Notes under the pieces: generated by a model
The model's input: the letters and a program-made list of their open reading frames with translations, nothing else
Told to the model about the DNA's origin: nothing
Database searches by the model: none
Position numbers and translations under genes: made by a program
Shown: positions 1 through 5,160 of the stretch, one piece after another
Layout: every line of letters begins with the position of its first letter
Numbering within the stretch: position 1 is the stretch's first letter
Source of the DNA: an uncultured Oscillospiraceae bacterium
GTDB lineage: Bacteria > Bacillota > Clostridia > Oscillospirales > Ruminococcaceae
Length of the DNA: 5,160 nucleotides
NCBI GenBank assembly: GCA_934456315.1
Contig: CAKSHG010000162.1
Coordinates: 1-5,160, forward strand
Direction: 5' to 3'

Positions 1-623
1 ACCATGCTGGGAGCGCCCGCAGCCTGTACACCGTAAACCTTGATCTTCGGGTTGAGCTGCTTTATCGTGTAGGCAACGCCGGAGATAAGTCCGCCGCCGC
101 CGATCGGAACAACGACCGCGTCAACGTCAGGAAGCTGCTCCAGAACCTCCAGACCGATGGTGCCCTGACCTGCGATAACGTCCTCGTCATCGAACGGGTG
201 GATAAAGGTGTAGCCCTTTTCATCGCGGAGCTGGAGAGCCTTGGCGTAAGCGTCGTCGTAAACGCCCTCCACCAGGCAGACCTCTGCACCGTAGGACTTG
301 GTAGCCTCTACCTTGGAGATAGGCGCGCCGTCGGGCAGGCAGATAAGGGACTTGATGCCGGCTCTGGACGCAGCCAGCGCAACGCCCTGCGCGTGGTTTC
401 CTGCGGAGCATGCGATAACGCCCTTTGCCTTCTCCGCCTCGCTAAGCTGGGAGATCTTGAAGTACGCGCCGCGTACCTTGAACGAACCGGTCACCTGAAG
501 GTTCTCGGTCTTGAGGTACACATCAGCCTCCTTGTTGATCTTCGGAGCCTTGATGAGGTCGGTTTCTCTGATGACCTCTTTCAGAACGTGGGACGCCTTG
601 TAAACCTTGTCTAATGTAAGCAT
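1..623 (-). CDS. ilvA: Threonine ammonia-lyase (threonine dehydratase), N-terminal 207 residues, C-terminus outside the window
   Basis: This PLP-dependent cytoplasmic enzyme deaminates L-threonine to 2-oxobutanoate, the first committed step of isoleucine synthesis. The translation shows the fold-type II PLP signature: GSFKVRGA with the Schiff-base lysine at residue 49, the SAGNHAQG substrate loop at 73-80, and the glycine-rich phosphate-binding GGGGL at 175-179. The start ATG (621-623) follows an AGGAGGAG ribosome binding site at 631-638 with a 7-nt gap. The reading frame is open to the left edge, so any C-terminal regulatory (ACT-type) domain cannot be seen. Family members run about 320-510 residues depending on that domain. 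Catabolic (tdcB-like) and biosynthetic forms share this N-terminus. The long leader with an attenuator upstream favours a biosynthetic role; that part is inference. Serine dehydratase activity is a possible alternative, but the sequence as a whole fits threonine ammonia-lyase best. Confidence 0.93.
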   Translation of the reverse strand, partial: MLTLDKVYKASHVLKEVIRETDLIKAPKINKEADVYLKTENLQVTGSFKVRGAYFKISQLSEAEKAKGVIACSAGNHAQGVALAASRAGIKSLICLPDGAPISKVEATKSYGAEVCLVEGVYDDAYAKALQLRDEKGYTFIHPFDDEDVIAGQGTIGLEVLEQLPDVDAVVVPIGGGGLISGVAYTIKQLNPKIKVYGVQAAGAPSM

Positions 624-680
624 AAAAATACTCCTCCTGCCGTTCGGCAAATTTTAGTCGGGTGCAGAGGAGCAGCTATT

Positions 681-712
681 AAAAAATCCCCCTTGTCAGA
701 GCGATAAGAGGG
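681..712 (-). terminator. Attenuator-type intrinsic terminator in the ilvA leader
   Basis: Read on the minus strand, CCCUCUU (706-712) pairs with AAGGGGG (688-694) to give 7 bp around an 11-nt loop. It is followed by A and six U (681-687). It lies about 60 nt before the ilvA start codon and downstream of the only good promoter, so it would stop transcription before the gene unless disrupted. Its 5' arm can instead pair with an upstream AGAGG (RNA of 734-738 with 707-711), giving mutually exclusive folds as expected of an attenuator. Confidence 0.72.
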
Positions 713-952
713 CATAAATATAAGCCAAATCAGCCTCTGTACATCCATCAATGCACTTCCCTTTAACGGTGGAAATCCGTACAATCTTAGTATCCGGAAA
801 GTCAGCCTGACTATACGCCGGAGTTCGGACTGTCTGCTTCGGGCGGATCACACGCGGAAGCTTTACTGCCTTGCACCAGACGGCAGCTCTCTGTAAAAGC
901 GGACTCGACATGTGGCGGAAAACCGCACCCATCAACGCATTTATTGATCTGC

Positions 953-972
953 TGTACGGAAATATCCGTACA
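953..972 (-). repeat. Perfect 8-bp hairpin at the transcript start, with one arm repeated at 776-783
   Basis: TGTACGGA (953-960) and TCCGTACA (965-972) form a perfect inverted repeat around a 4-nt loop, starting almost exactly at the predicted transcription start. An 11-bp copy of part of it, ATCCGTACAAT, occurs at 964-974 and again at 775-785. In RNA, the 953-960 arm could therefore pair with either 965-972 or 776-783. It may be a 5'-stabilising hairpin, a switch helix, or a DNA operator overlapping the start site. Confidence 0.6.
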
Positions 973-977
973 ATGAG

Positions 978-1006
978 ATTATACACCCCTCCGCATGATT
1001 TGTCAA
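978..1006 (-). promoter_or_regulatory. Consensus vegetative promoter for ilvA
   Basis: On the minus strand, TTGACA (1001-1006) is followed by exactly 17 nt and TATAAT (978-983), a perfect sigma-70/sigma-A type promoter. Initiation is expected near 971-972, which yields the long leader. With such a strong promoter, control of ilvA probably rests on the leader attenuator or on an operator at the start site. Confidence 0.88.
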
Positions 1007-1045
1007 GTGTTTTCTGAAATTTCGGCGAAATATTCCTGCATGGTC

Positions 1046-1080
1046 AAAAATCCGGGAGGTCGCACACAACGACCTCCCGG
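1046..1080 (-). terminator. Strong intrinsic terminator after the Na+/H+ antiporter gene
   Basis: CCGGGAGGTCG (1052-1062) and CGACCTCCCGG (1070-1080) make an 11-bp GC-rich stem with a 7-nt loop. On the minus strand it is followed by A and five T (1046-1051). It lies 15 nt past the antiporter stop codon and about 40 nt before the ilvA -35 box, so it separates the two minus-strand units. Four T precede it on the minus strand (AAAA at 1081-1084 on plus), but nothing converges on it from the left. Confidence 0.9.
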
Positions 1081-1094
1081 AAAAGCTATTCAGT

Positions 1095-2717
1095 TCACTT
1101 CTGCTTTTTTCCGAGCAGAGCCTTCAGCAGGAACAGCAGTCCCAGCATAAGCGCTACAGAAATGCCGAGCACCACGAACACATTCTGGATAAAACCGGAT
1201 ATGAGGTAGCCGACTATGCACACGCCGGCAACGGTCATAGCATACGGCAGCTGCGTTGAAACGTGGTTGACATGGTCGCACTGCGCTCCGGTGGAAGCCA
1301 TGATAGTGGTATCCGATATCGGCGAGCAGTGGTCGCCGCAGACCGCTCCGGCAAGGCACGCGGAAATGCACACTATGACCATCTGGGGTATCTCGCCGGT
1401 TTCAGCGACATTGGCAAGCTCAACGCTGAAAACGCTGGTGACTATCGGAATGAGTATGCCGAACGTTCCCCAGGAAGTACCCGTAGCAAACGCAAGCCCG
1501 ACTGCAACAACGAACAGGATCACCGGCAGCAGTATGCTGATGGCGGTCGCGCTCTGCACCAGCCCGGAAACGAACGCGCCTGCTTCGAGGTGATTCGTCA
1601 TAGTCTTGAGCGTCCATGCAAACGTGAGTATCAGTATCGCAGGAACCATCTGCTTGAACCCGGCAGCTACTGAATCCATGCACTCTACAAAGGACAGTAC
1701 CCTGCGGCACAGGAAGTAGATAATGATAACCACAAGCGCCGCAACGGAGCCGAGCGAAAGTCCATACGCCGCGTCGCAGTTAGCAAATGCTTCGATGAAA
1801 TTAGTGCCGCTGAAGAAACCTCCTGTGTATATCATTCCGATAACGCAGAGCACGATAAGTATCGCAACGGGAAGTATCAGGTCGATGACCTTTCCGCGGG
1901 AATGGGTGGGCTGATCATCGTCCTCGTAGACCTTGTTTCGGGTGGTGAACAGGTCACCGTTACGGGCGTTCAGCTCGTGAGTCCTCATCGGACCGAAATC
2001 GAATCCGGTCACGGACAGGAATATAACCATCAGAATGGTGAGCAGCGCGTACAAATTGTACGGAATCGTGCTGATGAACAGGCTTATTCCGTTTACGCCC
2101 TCCACCGTTCCGCTTACCGCCGCGGCCCATGAGGATATCGGCGCGATAATGCAGATAGGCGCAGCAGTGGCGTCGATGAGATACGCGAGCTTCGCGCGGG
2201 AAACATTGTGCTTGTCCGTTACCGGGCGCATTACCGAGCCAACAGTCAGGCAATTGAAGTAATCGTCAACGAAGATGAGCGCACCCAGCAGGAACGTGGA
2301 CAGCGCTGCTCCCTGACGGCTCTTGATGTGTGCCGCAGCCCATTCTCCGTAGGCGCGGCTGCCGCCCGCCTTGTTCATGAGCACCACGATAACTCCGAGC
2401 ACCACCAGGAACACCAGTATTCCCACGTTGTAGGAATCCGCGAGGTTCGCGATAAGACCCTCCTGGATAACGGTAGTGAACATTCCCTCGAAACCGCCTC
2501 CGGTGGACACCGCATATACGATCCCTCCGGTGAGGATACCGATGAACAGCGAGGAATAAACCTCCTTGGTGATAAGCGCCAGCCCGATCGCAATGACCGG
2601 AGGAAGCAGCGACCACAGCGAGCCTATCGCCTCCGTCATGGGCGCCTGGATACAGCAGCCGATTATGAACAGGACGATAAACACTGCAGTAATTATTTTG
2701 CCGACATGTTTTTTCAT
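1095..2717 (-). CDS. NhaC-family Na+/H+ antiporter
   Basis: This 540-residue membrane protein belongs by motif and layout to the Na+/H+ antiporter NhaC-type family (Pfam Na_H_antiporter). It probably exchanges cytoplasmic Na+ for external protons, although relatives such as MleN couple this to organic acid exchange. About 11-13 hydrophobic segments are visible, the first at residues 7-24, with a charged hydrophilic loop at roughly 241-280. Family-typical polar motifs inside the membrane are FVDDYFNCLTVGS (149-161, acidic pair D151/D152), GTSWGTFGI (413-421), GDHCSPISDTT (461-471) and CDHVNHVSTQLPY (480-492). The C-terminus is basic (GKKQK). The ATG at 2715-2717 follows AAGGAG (2725-2730) with a 7-nt gap. 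The gene has its own promoter and terminator, so it appears monocistronic. The family call is firm; the exact substrate is not determined by sequence, so no gene symbol is given. Confidence 0.92.
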   Translation of the reverse strand: MKKHVGKIITAVFIVLFIIGCCIQAPMTEAIGSLWSLLPPVIAIGLALITKEVYSSLFIGILTGGIVYAVSTGGGFEGMFTTVIQEGLIANLADSYNVGILVFLVVLGVIVVLMNKAGGSRAYGEWAAAHIKSRQGAALSTFLLGALIFVDDYFNCLTVGSVMRPVTDKHNVSRAKLAYLIDATAAPICIIAPISSWAAAVSGTVEGVNGISLFISTIPYNLYALLTILMVIFLSVTGFDFGPMRTHELNARNGDLFTTRNKVYEDDDQPTHSRGKVIDLILPVAILIVLCVIGMIYTGGFFSGTNFIEAFANCDAAYGLSLGSVAALVVIIIYFLCRRVLSFVECMDSVAAGFKQMVPAILILTFAWTLKTMTNHLEAGAFVSGLVQSATAISILLPVILFVVAVGLAFATGTSWGTFGILIPIVTSVFSVELANVAETGEIPQMVIVCISACLAGAVCGDHCSPISDTTIMASTGAQCDHVNHVSTQLPYAMTVAGVCIVGYLISGFIQNVFVVLGISVALMLGLLFLLKALLGKKQK

Positions 2718-2747
2718 AAATGAACTCCTTTTTTAGTTTATGTTATT

Positions 2748-2776
2748 AATATACTATTAAATAGACAAAAAGTCAA
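2748..2776 (-). promoter_or_regulatory. Promoter of the antiporter gene
   Basis: On the minus strand TTGACT (2771-2776) is separated by 17 nt from TATATT (2748-2753). Transcription would begin near 2741, giving a short leader of about 24 nt with the AAGGAG ribosome binding site. The surroundings are very AT-rich, so a shifted -10 (for example TATTAA) cannot be excluded. Confidence 0.7.
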
Positions 2777-2785
2777 GCATTTTAT

Positions 2786-2816
2786 CGCAATTTGTCCGAA
2801 TCGGAAGAATATTGCG
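2786..2816. promoter_or_regulatory. Dyad-symmetric candidate regulator site upstream of the antiporter promoter
   Basis: The outer arms CGCAAT (2786-2791) and ATTGCG (2811-2816) enclose an inner palindrome TCCGA-A-TCGGA (2795-2805); the two share almost the same centre (2800-2801). The centre lies about 59 bp upstream of the predicted antiporter start, a usual place for an activator. The regulator is unknown. The symmetry is seen directly; the function is inferred. Confidence 0.42.
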
Positions 2817-2864
2817 GTTAAATTTGGAACAAATCCCTATAAATTCTGTGCCGCAGCATGTGAT

Positions 2865-2945
2865 ATGCTGAATAAAGCAAAGCGTAACAGAATCAGACGC
2901 GTGAGTGCGCTCATTTGAACGTGTCGATTTTGTTTTATTCAGCAT
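2865..2945. repeat. 17-bp inverted repeat (16/17) just upstream of the SGNH hydrolase promoter
   Basis: ATGCTGAATAAAGCAAA (2865-2881) is matched by the reverse complement of 2929-2945 with one mismatch. The arms are separated by 47 bp, and the right arm ends 5 bp before the -35 box of the rightward promoter. A third copy of CAGCAT at 2854-2859 makes a small hairpin with ATGCTG at 2865-2870. Two spaced operators for looping, or one large hairpin in read-through RNA, are both possible. Confidence 0.55.
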
Positions 2946-2950
2946 TTCCC

Positions 2951-2979
2951 TTGACAATTTCCGCGCAACGTTATATAAT
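2951..2979 (+). promoter_or_regulatory. Perfect consensus promoter for the SGNH hydrolase gene
   Basis: TTGACA (2951-2956), a 17-nt spacer and TATAAT (2974-2979) match the vegetative consensus exactly. Transcription should begin near 2985-2987, giving an A-rich leader of about 40 nt that carries GAGAGG (3013-3018) before the ATG. It faces away from the antiporter promoter, making this a divergent control region. Confidence 0.9.
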
Positions 2980-3025
2980 ATCTAACGGAGAAAAAACAGA
3001 TAAAACAGAACAGAGAGGAAACACC

Positions 3026-4150
3026 ATGACACAGCACTGGGCAAGCGTCTGGGGCAACGCTATATCGATCGGAGAAAACCGTCCCGAAGGCTACAACCGC
3101 AACATCACGTTCCGTTATCCCATCTACTCGCAGTTCGGCGGGACCGCCGTCCGGCTCACATTTGACAACTACTGCGGAACCGAGCCGGTAACTTTCAATA
3201 AGGTCACTGCGTTCATCGGCGGGAAGTTCTATCCCGTAACATTCGGCGGGAAGCGCGAAGCGACCGTCGGCGCGGGCGGGAACATCGTTTCTGACGAGCT
3301 GCCCTGCGATATCGAACCGCAGAGCCTGATAACCGTCAGCTTCTGGTTCAGGGATTTCACGCTGCTGCGCTCGGCAGTGTTCACCAGCGGTCCGCTCACT
3401 GAGGGCTACTACGCTATCGGCGACATGACCGAAACCGAGCTTATTCCCAAGGAAATAGAACGCGGTATCAGCGTGATATACTTCCTTAGCAACGTATCCG
3501 TGCTGACCTCGGCGGAGAACCGCACCGTGGTCTGCTACGGCGACTCGATAACCGCGCAGGACTGGCCGGAATACCTCACGCTGCGCTGCAACCGCGAGGA
3601 GAAGCTCCGCACTGCAGTGATACGCCGCGCGGCAAGCGGCACCAGAATGCTCCGGGAATACAACTGCATAACCTACGAGTCCTACGGTCTGATGGGAAGC
3701 AAGCGCTTTTCCCACGAGGTCCCCACGGACGGCGCAGACACGGTAATAATCCAGCACGGTATCAACGACATAATCCACCCGGTAGGCACGGAGGTCAACC
3801 CGTTCCGCCCGATGAGCGACATGCCGACAGCCCGGGAGCTTGCGGACTGCATGAAGTACTACATCAGCAAGGCGCGCAGCTTCGGCTATAAGGTGTACGT
3901 CGGAACGCTGCTCCCCATTGAGGGCTGGCGCACCTACGCACCGTTCCGCGAGGAAGTGCGCAGCAAGTTCAACGACTGGATACGTTCCACCGACCTCATC
4001 GACGGCTGCATCGACTTCGACAAGGCGCTCGCCGACCCGGAACGCCCCACCAGAATGCTCCCGCAGTTTGACAGCGGCGACCACCTCCACCCAAGCAAAA
4101 TGGGCTACAAGCAGATGGCGGACATCGTCCCCGGTGAGATACTGAAATAA
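3026..4150 (+). CDS. SGNH/GDSL-family esterase with N-terminal beta-rich domain, probably cytoplasmic
   Basis: The 374-residue product carries the SGNH hydrolase blocks in its C-terminal half: GDSIT with nucleophile S174 (172-176), SGTRM with the likely oxyanion G205, GIND with N247 (245-248), and DHLHP with the D352/H355 catalytic pair. Residues 1-160 form a region rich in aromatic and beta-type sequence, including WGNAISIG, a GGTAVRL stretch and SFWFRDF. It resembles the accessory domain of XynE-like and related carbohydrate esterases, which remove acetyl groups from plant glycans. No signal peptide or membrane segment is visible, so it probably acts inside the cell on imported oligosaccharides or other esters. 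The ATG at 3026 is preferred because GAGAGG lies 7 nt upstream. An in-frame start at 2915 would put the promoter inside the gene. It is monocistronic, and its stop lies 5 nt before a large palindromic element. The substrate is not determined. Confidence 0.88.
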   Translation: MTQHWASVWGNAISIGENRPEGYNRNITFRYPIYSQFGGTAVRLTFDNYCGTEPVTFNKVTAFIGGKFYPVTFGGKREATVGAGGNIVSDELPCDIEPQSLITVSFWFRDFTLLRSAVFTSGPLTEGYYAIGDMTETELIPKEIERGISVIYFLSNVSVLTSAENRTVVCYGDSITAQDWPEYLTLRCNREEKLRTAVIRRAASGTRMLREYNCITYESYGLMGSKRFSHEVPTDGADTVIIQHGINDIIHPVGTEVNPFRPMSDMPTARELADCMKYYISKARSFGYKVYVGTLLPIEGWRTYAPFREEVRSKFNDWIRSTDLIDGCIDFDKALADPERPTRMLPQFDSGDHLHPSKMGYKQMADIVPGEILK

Positions 4151-4192
4151 CAATGACCGCTCGGTACAACACCGGGCGGTCCAGACCGTCGA

Positions 4193-4213
4193 AAAAGTCC
4201 CGTTGGGACTTTT
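4193..4213 (+). terminator. Possible terminator for the SGNH hydrolase transcript
   Basis: AAAAGTCCC and GGGACTTTT form 9 bp around GTT, about 43 nt after the stop codon. The U tract is only four long and lies within the stem, so efficiency may be modest. The stronger 4156-4180 hairpin just upstream has no T run. Confidence 0.4.
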
Positions 4214-4326
4214 CCGCCGAACATCCGCGCCGCGCGCACGGTTTGTCGGCTTTGCCGACAAACCGCACACTTGCGCGGATAGAAGTGTTTTTTGCCCCGG
4301 GAAACCCGGGGCAAAAAACGGATTTC

Positions 4327-4345
4327 AAAAGCCCGCTTCGCGGGC
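4327..4345 (-). terminator. Possible terminator for the leftward two-gene unit
   Basis: On the minus strand GCCCGC-GAA-GCGGGC (4331-4345) is followed by TTTTG (4326-4330). It lies about 55 nt past the stop of the downstream gene of the pair. The stem is short but GC-only, with a stable loop. It is part of the nested palindromic element, so the element may double as a two-way transcription stop. Confidence 0.45.
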
Positions 4346-4399
4346 AAATTCGCTTTTTTCGACAAGCTGGACCGCCCGGTACAACACCGGGCGGTCTTA

Positions 4400-4732
4400 C
4401 TATCTGTGGTCAATAACGTAATCCCTAAGCCGGAAGAACATTCCCTTTTGCTCCAGGAAGGAATTAACCCTGCCGGTCAGCATTTTCTTTTTCGAGTTAG
4501 TCTGGAGTATCCCGCAGGTGAATGCAACTATATTCTCATTCGCCAAAGCCGTTATCAGCAGGTTTATCCCCATGTCAGAGAAGAAATTGCGTTTTCTGGA
4601 GACCCCGCCGTTCAGAATCCTCACAGCGCGGCGGGCTATCTTCTGATAATCACCGTCCGAAAGCGAAACGTCGAGCTGTGAAATCTCCGCGCCTGTAATG
4701 TCGTCCGTCAGGAAAAGATGGAATATCATCAT
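4400..4732 (-). CDS. Hypothetical protein, 110 residues, second gene of a coupled pair
   Basis: I do not recognise this protein. It starts with two methionines (4730-4732 and 4727-4729), and either could be used. Upstream there is only a GGGG stretch, no clear AGGAGG, and the start is 5 nt past the stop of the preceding gene, so translation probably depends on coupling. The product is soluble in character: an early acidic stretch (LTDDITGAEIS, about residues 8-18), an alanine/arginine helix-like segment (IARRAVRIL, about 32-40), a basic patch (SRKR), a hydrophobic central stretch (INLLITALANENIVAF) and a basic C-terminal third with KKK. No membrane anchor, signal peptide or catalytic motif is obvious. 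Its frame is open for at least about 70 nt upstream of the start, so a frameshifted fusion with the first gene is conceivable. The stop TAG is 4 bp from the palindromic element. Confidence 0.68.
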   Translation of the reverse strand: MMIFHLFLTDDITGAEISQLDVSLSDGDYQKIARRAVRILNGGVSRKRNFFSDMGINLLITALANENIVAFTCGILQTNSKKKMLTGRVNSFLEQKGMFFRLRDYVIDHR

Positions 4733-4737
4733 ATCGG

Positions 4738-5133
4738 TCAGGCCCCGCTGCCTGTCGCGAGGGTCACTGACCCGATCTCCACTCCGGCATTGAGCATGTC
4801 TATCTTTCCGTTTATGATCTCAAGAATGGAATCATTGAAGATATCGTCAAACGCAGCCTTGATGAGTTCCTCCTTGATATCGTCCGGGAACGACGACAGG
4901 AACTTCACCACCGCGTCAGCGGTCATGCCGCGCAGCGCGCTAAGCTTCGACATAATGTGCGGGTACTTCCCTCCCATTGACGGGCTGCTGCACAGCTTGT
5001 CCAGTATCATCGGGTAAAGCCGCTCTATGCAGCGCTCGTAATTCAGCTCGTTCACAGTTATCGCGATGTCAGCTATGACGTCGTTCTGCTTCTTGCTTTC
5101 CTTGTCGTTTACGATGGCTCTTGCCTTTATCAT
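4738..5133 (-). CDS. Hypothetical protein, 131 residues, first gene of a coupled pair
   Basis: I do not recognise this protein. The ATG at 5131-5133 follows AAGGAG (5142-5147) with an 8-nt gap, so the start is well supported. The sequence is mostly helix-forming and charged: a lysine-rich N-terminus (about residues 1-16), a segment with NELNYERCIERLYPMI, an MGGKYPHIMSKL stretch in the middle, and an acidic, hydrophobic helix region (FPDDIKEELIKAAFDDIFND). It ends in a short hydrophobic, glycine-rich tail (VEIGSVTLATGSGA). There is no signal peptide and no long membrane segment, so it is probably cytoplasmic. It leads a two-gene unit with the next gene; its promoter lies beyond the right edge, where only an A-rich stretch is visible. 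Codon style resembles the neighbours. The size and pairing would fit a small regulatory or adaptor protein, but no function is assigned. Confidence 0.75.
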   Translation of the reverse strand: MIKARAIVNDKESKKQNDVIADIAITVNELNYERCIERLYPMILDKLCSSPSMGGKYPHIMSKLSALRGMTADAVVKFLSSFPDDIKEELIKAAFDDIFNDSILEIINGKIDMLNAGVEIGSVTLATGSGA

Positions 5134-5160
5134 GACGTTTTCTCCTTTATCCGTTTTTTT

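Larger units (their letters stand above)
681..972 (-). ncRNA. Structured ilvA 5' leader, T-box-riboswitch-like (tRNA-sensing) candidate
   Basis: About 350 nt separate the ilvA promoter from its start codon, and the transcript folds into several stems. The most telling part is 860-900 (minus strand): a lower stem (GCUUU, one bulged U, A, pairing with UAAAGC), a 5'-side bulge CAGAGAG, a CUGCC/GGCAG stem and an apical loop containing GGUGCAA. This is the arrangement of the distal arm of T-box Stem I, whose AGAGA bulge and GGUGNAA loop contact the tRNA elbow. Below it, ACAUG/CGUGU and GGGUG/CGCCC could flank an internal loop with GAUC on the 3' side, so an AUC isoleucine specifier is conceivable. 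Further hairpins lie at 793-822 and 739-756, then the attenuator. The canonical UGGNACCGCG T-box sequence is not found; only a weak UGGC (724-727) sits between the candidate antiterminator arms. I am fairly sure this is a regulatory leader and less sure that it is a true T-box. Confidence 0.6.
4156..4395. repeat. Nested palindromic (multi-hairpin) element filling a convergent intergenic gap
   Basis: This 240-bp block begins 5 bp after the SGNH hydrolase stop and ends 4 bp before the stop of the converging gene. Each end is a 25-bp hairpin: 4156-4180 and 4371-4395, 9-bp arms with the same TACAACA loop, differing at one base. The inner flanks are inverted: 4171-4184 pairs perfectly with 4367-4380, and GTCGAAAAAG (4188-4197) with 4353-4363 (one extra T). 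Inside lie hairpins at 4193-4213 (9 bp), 4223-4280 (8-bp outer stem with a nested 12-bp hairpin at 4239-4265), 4287-4319 (15 bp, AAA loop) and 4331-4345 (6 bp). It looks like a miniature non-coding repeat of the REP, MITE or hairpin-mosaic type. No transposase or duplicated target site is evident. Confidence 0.85.

Noticed and set aside
761..785. A plus-strand GGTGGAAATCCG stretch resembling a T-box core
   Set aside because: It lacks the ACCGCG part and there is no plus-strand gene downstream; the next genes there are all on the minus strand.
696..986. A 96-codon open frame on the minus strand upstream of ilvA
   Set aside because: Its GTG start overlaps the -10 box of a perfect promoter, it ends inside the attenuator hairpin, internal ATGs lack ribosome binding sites and the product looks like nothing known. 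A leader RNA explains the region better. It also lacks runs of Ile, Thr, Val or Leu codons expected of an attenuator peptide.
1216..2723. Several plus-strand open frames opposite the antiporter gene
   Set aside because: They are antisense shadows of a gene with clear membrane segments and family motifs, and have no start signals of their own.
2915..3025. An upstream in-frame ATG that would add 37 residues to the SGNH hydrolase
   Set aside because: The extension contains the perfect -35/-10 promoter and most of the A-rich leader, and has no ribosome binding site, while the ATG at 3026 has one at the right distance. The hydrophobic start of the extension could mimic a signal peptide but is promoter sequence.
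2939..4270. A 443-codon open frame antisense to the SGNH hydrolase
   Set aside because: It mirrors the GC-rich third positions of the real gene, which has catalytic motifs, a promoter and a ribosome binding site. The antisense product shows no domain and would cross the palindromic element.
4156..4395. CRISPR array
   Set aside because: The repeats are not evenly spaced, there are only two copies of the terminal unit, and the intervening DNA is itself palindromic rather than unique spacers.
4153..4421. Several open frames on both strands across the palindromic block
   Set aside because: They read through stacked inverted repeats, have no ribosome binding sites, and give low-complexity, mirrored products.

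Overview
The window looks like a chromosomal stretch of a Gram-positive anaerobe of the Bacillota, most likely an Oscillospiraceae/Ruminococcus-like gut or rumen organism. The reasons are strong AGGAGG-type ribosome binding sites, near-consensus vegetative promoters with 17-bp spacers, a long 5' leader with a T-box-like arm and an attenuator ahead of an amino-acid gene, and moderate-to-high GC coding DNA beside AT-rich intergenic DNA. The assignment is inferred from style, not from a species marker.

Layout: (1) 1-623, minus strand, is the N-terminal 207 residues of a PLP-dependent threonine ammonia-lyase (ilvA), which runs off the left edge. (2) 624-1006 is its control region: a perfect TTGACA-N17-TATAAT promoter, a leader of about 350 nt with a T-box stem-I-like arm, an alternative-pairing repeat and an attenuator hairpin. 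(3) 1046-1080 is a strong terminator. (4) 1095-2717, minus strand, is a 540-residue NhaC-type Na+/H+ antiporter with its own promoter. (5) 2731-3025 is a divergent intergenic region holding the antiporter promoter, a dyad, a 17-bp inverted repeat and a second perfect promoter facing right. (6) 3026-4150, plus strand, is a single-gene SGNH/GDSL esterase with an N-terminal beta-rich domain. (7) 4156-4395 fills almost the whole gap between two converging genes with a nested palindromic element of at least six hairpins, bounded by two near-identical 25-bp terminal hairpins. (8) 4400-5133, minus strand, is a translationally coupled pair of small genes that I do not recognise.

The genes do not form one pathway. 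Each unit has its own promoter or terminator: isoleucine synthesis (ilvA), cation/proton homeostasis (antiporter), carbohydrate or ester metabolism (SGNH hydrolase), and an unknown two-gene unit.

The most interesting items are the nested palindromic element at 4156-4395, the ilvA leader (T-box-like but without a recognisable canonical T-box sequence, and with a duplicated 8-mer able to switch pairing partners), and the unassigned coupled pair. I see no clear sign of a defence system, phage module or CRISPR array.
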